Below are positions 1 through 4,331 of a stretch of 5,561 nucleotides of DNA, piece after piece (positions within the stretch are counted from its first letter, which is position 1; each line of letters starts with the position of its first letter). The notes under the pieces are model-generated. The model worked only from the letters and a program-made list of their open reading frames with translations, had not been told where the DNA came from and did no database searches. Position numbers and translations under genes: made by a program. This DNA is from Clostridia bacterium (GTDB lineage: Bacteria > Bacillota > Clostridia > Oscillospirales > CAG-272), in assembly GCA_900770145.1 (NCBI GenBank), contig CAAGJL010000063.1, forward strand, positions 1 to 5,561, read 5' to 3'.

Positions 1-49
<49 letters not shown>

Positions 50-53
50 GTAT

Positions 54-127
<74 letters not shown>

Positions 128-155
128 CTATCGCCTATTCCGAAACCGCTTTCCT

Positions 156-184
156 ATCATATCACAAAAGGCGGGGCTTGTCAA
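156..184 (-). promoter_or_regulatory. sigma-A-type promoter of the tRNA-Gly/tRNA-Arg unit
   Basis: On the minus strand a perfect -35 TTGACA (184-179) is followed after exactly 17 bases by -10 TATGAT (161-156). The predicted start near 149 leaves about 22 bases of leader before tRNA-Gly. It points away from the promoter at 235-263, so the two units are divergent. Confidence 0.88.
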
Positions 185-234
185 GGGCATTTTCAAATTT
201 TTTCGCGCTTTCCTGCGAAGATGGAAGAAAGACC

Positions 235-263
235 TTGTCAGGCGGGGCGGTTTGTGGTACAAT
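235..263 (+). promoter_or_regulatory. sigma-A-type promoter of the yqeG operon
   Basis: The -35 is TTGTCA (235-240) and the -10 is TACAAT (258-263), with a 17-base spacer; each box has one mismatch to consensus. Transcription should start near 270, giving an untranslated leader of about 58 bases before the ATG at 328. Confidence 0.83.
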
Positions 264-275
264 AAGGTCATCGCC

Positions 276-302
276 GCGTGCCGGCACAACGGCAAGGCAC
301 GC
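276..302 (+). other. Hairpin in the yqeG 5' leader
   Basis: GCGTGCC (276-282) is fully complementary to GGCACGC (296-302) around a 13-base loop. A second pairing, TGCCG (279-283) with CGGCA (290-294), uses part of the same arm, so the two are mutually exclusive. The hairpin ends 10 bases before the Shine-Dalgarno GAGGAGG (313-319). No T tract follows, so it is not a terminator. It could stabilise the message or be chance in GC-rich DNA. Confidence 0.4.
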
Positions 303-327
303 AAAACAAACAGAGGAGGAAGCCGCC

Positions 328-903
328 ATGTCCCTTTTCGCGCCCGATGCAACTTTTGCCTGCTACCGCGATGTCACCGCAGAATGGCTCCGCGCGGCGG
401 GCGTGCGCGTATTGCTGCTGGATATTGACAACACGCTGGCACCCTATGAGCAGCCCGACCCCGACAGCGAAATTGTCGCGTGGCTGAACGGGCTCTCGGC
501 GGCGGGCATTACCGCGGCGTTTCTTTCCAATAATCACGGGGAGCGGGTGGAGCGTTTCAACCGGGCGCTGGGACTGCCGGTGCGTTGCGGCGCAAAAAAA
601 CCGTTGCCGCGCAACGCCAAAAAACTTCTGCGGGCGCTGGGAGCGGACAGGAAAAGCGCCGCGCTTCTCGGCGATCAGATTTTTACCGATGTGCTGTGCG
701 CGCACCTTTCGGGCATCCGCGCATTCCTGGTGCCCCCGATCAAGGATCGCACCGACCGCGGCACGCGTTTCAAACGGCAGATGGAAAAAGGGATTTTGAA
801 ACGATATTACAAAAAGCACCCCACTGCGCCCGACGTGCGGAAACTCAGTCCGCTGCGCGCGGAATTTGAACGGCGATATGCCGGAGAGGAAACCAAAAAA
901 TGA
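328..903 (+). CDS. yqeG: YqeG-family HAD IIIA-type phosphatase
   Basis: The 191-residue product is a small cytoplasmic HAD-superfamily phosphatase of the YqeG family. All HAD motifs are visible: motif I DIDNTLA (Asp32 nucleophile, Asp34 acid/base), motif II Ser67 in LSNN, motif III Lys90/Lys91 in AKKPLP, and motif IV GDQIFTD (Asp116, Asp121) for magnesium. The C-terminal GTRFKRQMEKGILKR stretch is typical of the family. YqeG is related to the yeast mitochondrial phosphatidylglycerophosphate phosphatase Gep4, but the bacterial substrate is not firmly established, so the exact reaction is inference. The start at 328 is set by GAGGAGG (313-319) 8 bases upstream; the frame is open further upstream but that part crosses the tRNA-Gly gene and the promoter. 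The gene overlaps the next one by four bases (ATGA), so translation is probably coupled. In many Firmicutes yqeG sits with yqeH and aroE; that context is absent here. Confidence 0.92.
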   Translation: MSLFAPDATFACYRDVTAEWLRAAGVRVLLLDIDNTLAPYEQPDPDSEIVAWLNGLSAAGITAAFLSNNHGERVERFNRALGLPVRCGAKKPLPRNAKKLLRALGADRKSAALLGDQIFTDVLCAHLSGIRAFLVPPIKDRTDRGTRFKRQMEKGILKRYYKKHPTAPDVRKLSPLRAEFERRYAGEETKK

Positions 904-1751
904 GAAACACAGCGATATTCGGCCCCGGAGGCAACAGCCGGAGTTTTTACGAAAGCGGGCACAAAACAACGGTAGAGGCGCCGGATTTCGTGCGCTCGCT
1001 GGGGCTCGGCGCCTATGAATTTGAAGCCGGAAACGGCATCACGGCAGGGGAAACCACGCTCCGCAAGATCGGGGACGCCGCGCGCGCGGCGGGGGTGGAG
1101 TTATCGCTCCACGCGCCGTACTATATCTCGCTGTCGGGCACTGACCCCGAAAAACGCCTGAAAAGCGTGGAATATATTCAAAAATCGCTCGCCGCGGCAG
1201 AATTGCTTGGCGCCGACCTGATTGTGATTCACTGCGGCAGCGCGGGCAAAATCCCGCGCGAAGAGGCAATGCGCCTTTCCGCAGACACCCTGCAAAAAAC
1301 GCTGGAAGCGGTAGGCGATACCAAAATCAAACTGGGAATCGAGACCATGGGCAAGCGCAACCAATTGGGCACGCTGAATGAAGTGCTGACGCTCTGCCGG
1401 ATGGATCGCCGTTTTGCCCCGGTAGTGGATTTCGGGCATCTGAACGCGCGGGAGTGCGGCGGGCTTTTCCCGGATGCGGACGCCTATCGCCGCGTGTTTG
1501 ACGCGGTTGCCAATGCCCTTGACGGGGACACGGCAAAATATATGCACTGTCATTTTTCCAAAATCGAATTTACCGACGCAGGGGAAAAGCGGCACCTGAC
1601 CTTTGCCGACACGATATACGGCCCCGAATTTGAGCCGCTTGCCGAAGCGCTGGCAAAAGACGGGCTGTGCCCGCGCATCATTTCGGAGTCCGCCGGGACG
1701 CAGAGTGAGGACGCGCTGGCCATGCAGCATGCCTATCGGAATTTTTTATAA
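900..1751 (+). CDS. Endonuclease IV-like TIM-barrel (AP endonuclease family 2) protein
   Basis: The 283-residue soluble protein is close in length to E. coli Nfo (285) and fits the AP endonuclease 2/xylose-isomerase-like TIM barrel. Putative metal ligands fall in order at the strand ends: His71 (LHAPY), His111 (VIHCGS), Glu148 (IETMG), Asp177 and His180 (DFGH), His218 (HCHFSK), His232 (KRHLTF) and Glu263 (SESAG). In Nfo the third zinc is held by His182, Asp229 and His231 (DRH); here the matching stretch reads Lys230-Arg231-His232, so the Asp ligand seems lost. Classical Nfo cuts DNA at abasic sites with three zincs. This protein may bind only two metals and act as a repair enzyme, or on a small molecule; I cannot decide. 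Its start is supported by GGAGAGG (883-889) ten bases upstream, inside the end of yqeG, and by the ATGA overlap. A strong terminator follows at 1782-1811. Confidence 0.87.
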   Translation: MRNTAIFGPGGNSRSFYESGHKTTVEAPDFVRSLGLGAYEFEAGNGITAGETTLRKIGDAARAAGVELSLHAPYYISLSGTDPEKRLKSVEYIQKSLAAAELLGADLIVIHCGSAGKIPREEAMRLSADTLQKTLEAVGDTKIKLGIETMGKRNQLGTLNEVLTLCRMDRRFAPVVDFGHLNARECGGLFPDADAYRRVFDAVANALDGDTAKYMHCHFSKIEFTDAGEKRHLTFADTIYGPEFEPLAEALAKDGLCPRIISESAGTQSEDALAMQHAYRNFL

Positions 1752-1781
1752 ATTAACCTGCAAACGGTGTGAAAAACACCG

Positions 1782-1811
1782 AAAAGAGCCCTCGGAAACG
1801 AGGGCTCTTTT
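1782..1811 (+). terminator. Intrinsic terminator of the yqeG/TIM-barrel operon
   Basis: A perfect 13-base-pair stem (1782-1794 with 1799-1811) is capped by a GAAA tetraloop and ends in TTTT. It lies 30 bases after the stop of the TIM-barrel gene. The A run at the base of the left arm lets it work on the opposite strand as well, though less obviously. Confidence 0.93.
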
Positions 1812-1867
1812 GCGCGTTGTCGGGCGTATGGACGGTTGCGGAACGGCAGAAAGAGTTGCGACAAAAA

Positions 1868-1913
1868 GGCAGGCGGAAGCAGGGGCGCAGGGCTGCCGCC
1901 GAGGTTGCCTGCC
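1868..1913. other. GC-rich inverted repeat in the spacer between two terminators
   Basis: GGCAGGC (1868-1874) is complementary to GCCTGCC (1907-1913). Inside, GGCG (1872-1875) with CGCC (1897-1900) and GCAG (1879-1882) with CTGC (1893-1896) offer a competing, more compact fold. The spacer 1812-1946 holds no convincing reading frame and no promoter that I can see. It may be a structured remnant or chance pairing in GC-rich DNA. Confidence 0.3.
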
Positions 1914-1946
1914 GAAAGCCTCTCATACGGATTCTGCCAAAAATGA

Positions 1947-1972
1947 AAATCCCCCGTAAAACCGGGGGATTT
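1947..1972 (-). terminator. Intrinsic terminator of ade, probably bidirectional
   Basis: A 10-base-pair stem (1947-1956 with 1963-1972) with a six-base loop begins 5 bases after the ade stop codon. On the minus strand it is followed by TTCATTTTT, a usable U tract. Its loop side GTAAA and C5/G5 arms resemble the terminator at 3939-3963. Confidence 0.88.
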
Positions 1973-1976
1973 CCGT

Positions 1977-3689
1977 TTAGTCTGCATTGATGTCGGCAAA
2001 GGCGAAACGGTTGACGTCAAAAAGCCCCTTATCGGTCAGTTTCAGGTCGGGGATGACCGCAAGCGACATAAAAGCAAGGCTCATAAACGCCTCATAGGTG
2101 CGGTGCACACCAAGCGAGTACGCCTCCTCAATCAACGCGGCGCTGGCGCGCTCCAACTCGTCGGGGTCGCCTGCCGACATCAGTCCGCCGATTTCCAGCG
2201 GCACCGCATGGCACTCCCCTTGATGGCAGATGACCATCCCGCCCCCGATTTCGGAGAGTTTTTCCGCCGCCCTTGCCATGGCGGCATTGTCATCCCCCAA
2301 CAAAATCATATTGTGGGAGTCATGCGCGATGGTGATTCCCATCGCGCCGCCGTGAAAACCGTATCCGCGCAAAAGCCCCAGCCCTACGTTTCCGGTGGCG
2401 TGATGCCGCTCGACTACGGCAATCTTCAACAGATCCGTGCCGGAAAGCATCACATCGCCGTTTTCGCTTTCCACCTCGCAGACCACGCCGCGCGTGACCA
2501 CATTATCGGGCACGATCTCGATGCAGAGCGCTTTTTTCCCCCGCAGGGACAGGCGAAACGTATCCGGCGTCACGGGGGCGGTGTGCACGGTATGCAGAAC
2601 GGTTTCCGGCAGGTAGCGTTTTTTCGTGTCAAAGAGCGGCGCGCCGTCCTTTGCCACCGCAACGCCGTCCTTGAAAACCCACGCGGCGCGGAATGCGCAC
2701 AGGTCGTCAAACACCACCAGATCCGCCGCGTATCCGGGCGCGATGGCGCCTTTACCGGTCAGGCGGTAGCACTCCGCATTATTCAGCGTTGCCATAATCA
2801 CCCCCCACACAGGGTCGATTCCTGCGGCAACCAGTTGCCGCAGGGCGTCATCCAGGTGCCCTTTGCGTTTGAGATCGGCGGCGTGCCGGTCGTCGGTGCA
2901 AAGCAGGAAGCGGCGCAGATTCTTTTCGTTCACCGTCCGGGCGTTTGTGACCAGGTTGCGCGTGGAGGAGCCGTGCCGCAGGTGACAGTAAAGCCCTTTG
3001 CCGATTTTCTCGTTGACCTCCTCGGGGGTGGTGCACTCGTGGTCGGTGGAGATTCCCGCCGCAAGATAGGCGTTCAGCGCCATACCCGAAAGTCCCGGCG
3101 CGTGTCCGTCCACCACTTTGCCGGCTTTGCGGGTAGCTTCGATTTTTTGCAGCACCTCCGGGTCGGCATTGGTCACGCCTACAAAATTCATCATTTCGCC
3201 AAGACCGTGAAACTGCGGCTCCCGGATATATTCTGCGGTGTCCGCGCCCGAAAGCACGGCGCCGGCGGTCTCAAACGGGGTGGCGGGAACGCAGGATGGG
3301 AGCATCACTTCCACGTCCAGCGGGAGACCTCGGGAGGCGGCGACAATATAATCCGCGCCCGCTTTGCCGCAGACGTTGGTGATTTCGTGCGGGTCGGCGA
3401 TGATGGTGGTGGTGCCGCGCGGGACAATCAGCGCCGCAAACCCCTCCGGGCAGAGTTGAGAACTTTCAATGTGCACGTGCCCGTCAATCAGCCCGGGCGT
3501 GACCACCTTGCCCGAAATGTCGATTTCGGTCTCCCCGCGAAAGCCCTTGCCCGTACCCACGATTTTTCCGCCGCACACGGCAATGTCGCCCCGCTCGATC
3601 TCCCCGGTGAACACGTTGACAAACGAGCCGTTTTTCAGCACCAGATCCGCGGGTCTTCTCCCCGCCGCCGCATCGATCCACTCTTTCAT
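1977..3689 (-). CDS. ade: Adenine deaminase (AdeC type)
   Basis: This cytoplasmic amidohydrolase-superfamily enzyme should convert adenine to hypoxanthine and ammonia in purine salvage. At 570 residues it matches the AdeC family (about 570-590) from end to end. Numbered from the chosen start: an N-terminal beta domain, then metal motif HVH (71-73) in PGLIDGHVHIESS, DPHEI (99-103), GEMMNF (164-169), His197 in DGHAPG, His217 in STDHE, and Asp266/267 in LCTDDRH. The C-terminal adenine-deaminase domain holds AHDSHN (456-461), PLEIGGLMS, and the usual PDLKLTDKGLFDV end. In the family motif usually read as REGS, this protein has RHGS (His239 for Glu). The Met codon at 3698 is abutted by the GGAG, leaving no spacing, whereas the Met at 3689 lies 9 bases away, so I start there. 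Single gene with its own promoter and terminator; no purine riboswitch fits in its roughly 25-base leader. Confidence 0.96.
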   Translation of the reverse strand: MKEWIDAAAGRRPADLVLKNGSFVNVFTGEIERGDIAVCGGKIVGTGKGFRGETEIDISGKVVTPGLIDGHVHIESSQLCPEGFAALIVPRGTTTIIADPHEITNVCGKAGADYIVAASRGLPLDVEVMLPSCVPATPFETAGAVLSGADTAEYIREPQFHGLGEMMNFVGVTNADPEVLQKIEATRKAGKVVDGHAPGLSGMALNAYLAAGISTDHECTTPEEVNEKIGKGLYCHLRHGSSTRNLVTNARTVNEKNLRRFLLCTDDRHAADLKRKGHLDDALRQLVAAGIDPVWGVIMATLNNAECYRLTGKGAIAPGYAADLVVFDDLCAFRAAWVFKDGVAVAKDGAPLFDTKKRYLPETVLHTVHTAPVTPDTFRLSLRGKKALCIEIVPDNVVTRGVVCEVESENGDVMLSGTDLLKIAVVERHHATGNVGLGLLRGYGFHGGAMGITIAHDSHNMILLGDDNAAMARAAEKLSEIGGGMVICHQGECHAVPLEIGGLMSAGDPDELERASAALIEEAYSLGVHRTYEAFMSLAFMSLAVIPDLKLTDKGLFDVNRFAFADINAD

Positions 3690-3698
3690 TTTTTGCAT

Positions 3699-3702
3699 CT
3701 CC
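3699..3702 (-). promoter_or_regulatory. Shine-Dalgarno site of ade that decides the start
   Basis: On the minus strand GGAG (3702-3699) directly touches an ATG at 3698 and lies 9 bases before the in-frame ATG at 3689. A zero-base gap is not usable, so the second ATG, beginning Met-Lys-Glu-Trp, is the likely start and the three-residue longer version is an annotation trap. Confidence 0.75.
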
Positions 3703-3721
3703 GTATGATTTTTATTGGTTT

Positions 3722-3750
3722 ATTATAAAGAAAAAATTTGAAAAAAACAA
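3722..3750 (-). promoter_or_regulatory. Promoter of ade
   Basis: A perfect -10 TATAAT (3727-3722) is preceded at 17 bases by a weaker -35 TTGTTT (3750-3745) in an A/T-rich spacer. Transcription would begin near 3715, leaving a leader of about 25 bases. Confidence 0.72.
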
Positions 3751-3773
3751 CGGCTTTACGGAAAGGAAACGGG

Positions 3774-3813
3774 AAATCCCCCCGTCGGCAGAGTGCCGAC
3801 AGGGGGATTTTTT
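3774..3813 (+). terminator. Long hairpin terminator without an evident upstream gene
   Basis: The lower stem AAATCCCCC (3774-3782) pairs with GGGGGATTT (3802-3810), and the upper stem GTCGGCA (3784-3790) pairs with TGCCGAC (3794-3800) around a GAG loop; one C/A mismatch separates them. Six Ts follow (3808-3813) on the plus strand, while the minus strand has only three, so it is best read as plus-oriented. No plus-strand gene precedes it: ade lies on the other strand and its promoter begins 24 bases away. The following 3814-3938 shows no supportable gene. Confidence 0.75.
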
Positions 3814-3938
3814 CAATGTTGTTTCCGGTGAGACGGCGCAGTGCTGCCGCAAAATTCCCTGTGCGGTTGTCTGCTTTTATCCATCACCATAACAAGTACG
3901 CCCTTTCCGAATGTTTTCGATAACGTAAAATAAAGCGC

Positions 3939-3963
3939 AAAAGCCCCCGTAAAGGGGGCTTTT
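3939..3963 (-). terminator. Terminator after tRNA-Ser
   Basis: AAAAGCCCCC (3939-3948) pairs perfectly with GGGGGCTTTT (3954-3963) around a five-base loop. On the minus strand it follows the tRNA-Ser CCA end by two bases and leads into TTTT. It is nearly symmetrical and could also stop plus-strand transcripts (TTTTT at 3960-3964). Confidence 0.87.
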
Positions 3964-3965
3964 TC

Positions 3966-4057
3966 TGGCGGAGAAGGAGAGATTTGAACTCTCGCGCCGG
4001 TTTCCCGACCTACACCCTTAGCAGGGGCGCCTCTTCGGCCAACTTGAGTACTTCTCC
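3966..4057 (-). tRNA. tRNA-Ser (anticodon GCU) with encoded CCA
   Basis: A complete class II tRNA on the minus strand: acceptor GGAGAAG (4057-4051) with CTTCTCC (3976-3970), anticodon arm CGCCC-CTGCTAA-GGGTG with GCT at 34-36, a long variable arm built around CCGGTTTCCC (plus-strand view), T-arm GAGAG-TTCAAAT-CTCTC, discriminator G and CCA encoded at 3968-3966. The extended variable arm and G73 are the identity marks of serine tRNA. It reads AGC/AGU codons. It is a single-gene unit between its own promoter and terminator. Confidence 0.97.
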
Positions 4058-4080
4058 GTATAAGGGGTAAAACCCTTTAC
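4058..4080 (-). other. Hairpin in the tRNA-Ser leader
   Basis: On the minus strand GTAAAGGG pairs with CCCTT-A-TAC (one bulged A) around a TTTTAC loop, ending directly at the mature 5' end of tRNA-Ser. Upstream in the same leader GCGAG (4092-4088 region) can pair with CTCGC (4107-4111). These probably shape the precursor that RNase P cuts; no T tract of terminator kind is present before the tRNA. Confidence 0.4.
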
Positions 4081-4118
4081 GTACTCTGCGAGCGCCGGTT
4101 GCATAACTCGCAAGTGAT

Positions 4119-4147
4119 ATTATATCCGATTTGGTTCTTTTTGTCAA
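4119..4147 (-). promoter_or_regulatory. Consensus sigma-A promoter of tRNA-Ser
   Basis: Minus strand: perfect TTGACA (4147-4142), 17-base spacer, perfect TATAAT (4124-4119). Transcription would start near 4112, giving a leader of about 55 bases before the tRNA. A promoter this close to consensus fits a stable-RNA gene. Confidence 0.92.
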
Positions 4148-4178
4148 GGGTTTTTGCTCAAAATATTTCGCATGGGTC

Positions 4179-4212
4179 TGTGGAAAAAATGAAAAGGGAG
4201 ACGGTTTCCACA
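4179..4212. repeat. Inverted repeat TGTGGAAA...TTTCCACA between divergent promoters
   Basis: Perfect 8-base arms (4179-4186 and 4205-4212) flank 18 bases. It lies between the tRNA-Ser promoter (4119-4147) and the ABC-gene promoter (4259-4287), about 46 bases before the latter's -35 box. It could be an operator with two half-sites on the same helix face region; the arms faintly resemble the TGTGGA part of DnaA boxes but lack the full consensus. Confidence 0.4.
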
Positions 4213-4258
4213 CAATACAACAAAAATAAATTTTTAGAGCTTTTTTTCGCGGTTTTCG

Positions 4259-4287
4259 TTGACAAACCGTACCCGCCGTGCTACAAT
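4259..4287 (+). promoter_or_regulatory. Strong promoter of the ABC transporter gene
   Basis: Perfect -35 TTGACA (4259-4264), 17-base spacer, -10 TACAAT (4282-4287, one mismatch). An A/T-rich run at 4215-4247 lies upstream and may act as an UP element. Expected transcription start is near 4294, leaving a short leader of about 38 bases. Confidence 0.88.
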
Positions 4288-4302
4288 GACCGCACAACAA
4301 GC

Positions 4303-4322
4303 AAGGAGAGCCGCTTTGCGGC
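4303..4322 (+). promoter_or_regulatory. Shine-Dalgarno site followed by a hairpin before the ABC start
   Basis: AAGGAGAG (4303-4310) is the only good ribosome-binding sequence, yet the ATG at 4332 is 21 bases away. Between them GCCGC (4310-4314) and GCGGC (4318-4322) form a perfect 5-base-pair stem with a TTT loop. If folded, the hairpin leaves about 9 bases of linker, bringing the site to a normal effective distance. A TTG at 4316 sits 7 bases from the GGAG and opens a 17-codon frame ending at 4369, out of frame with the ABC gene. Confidence 0.5.
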
Positions 4323-4331
4323 GTTCGTGTC

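Noticed and set aside
268..969. 233-codon minus-strand frame across yqeG
   Set aside because: Shadow of yqeG; Arg/Phe/Cys-rich translation with no domain, covering the plus-strand promoter-to-gene region.
1101..1730. 209-codon minus-strand frame across the TIM-barrel gene
   Set aside because: Shadow frame of a gene with a clear metal-site pattern; no ribosome site or recognisable domain.
3699..3727. Possible purine riboswitch before ade
   Set aside because: The leader from the predicted start (about 3715) to the ATG is only about 25 bases, too short for an aptamer.
2103..3728. 541-codon open frame on the plus strand opposite ade
   Set aside because: It lies antisense to a clearly recognised adenine deaminase, has low-complexity His/Gly/Arg-rich composition typical of a GC-rich shadow frame, and no ribosome site or known domain.
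3738..3923. 61-codon plus-strand frame starting with TTG
   Set aside because: It runs through the hairpin terminator at 3774-3813, has no Shine-Dalgarno and gives a basic, featureless peptide.
4179..4212. DnaA boxes or a replication origin
   Set aside because: The arms read TGTGGAAA, not TGTGGATAA, only two copies exist, and no dnaA, dnaN or A/T-rich unwinding element of the usual context is present.
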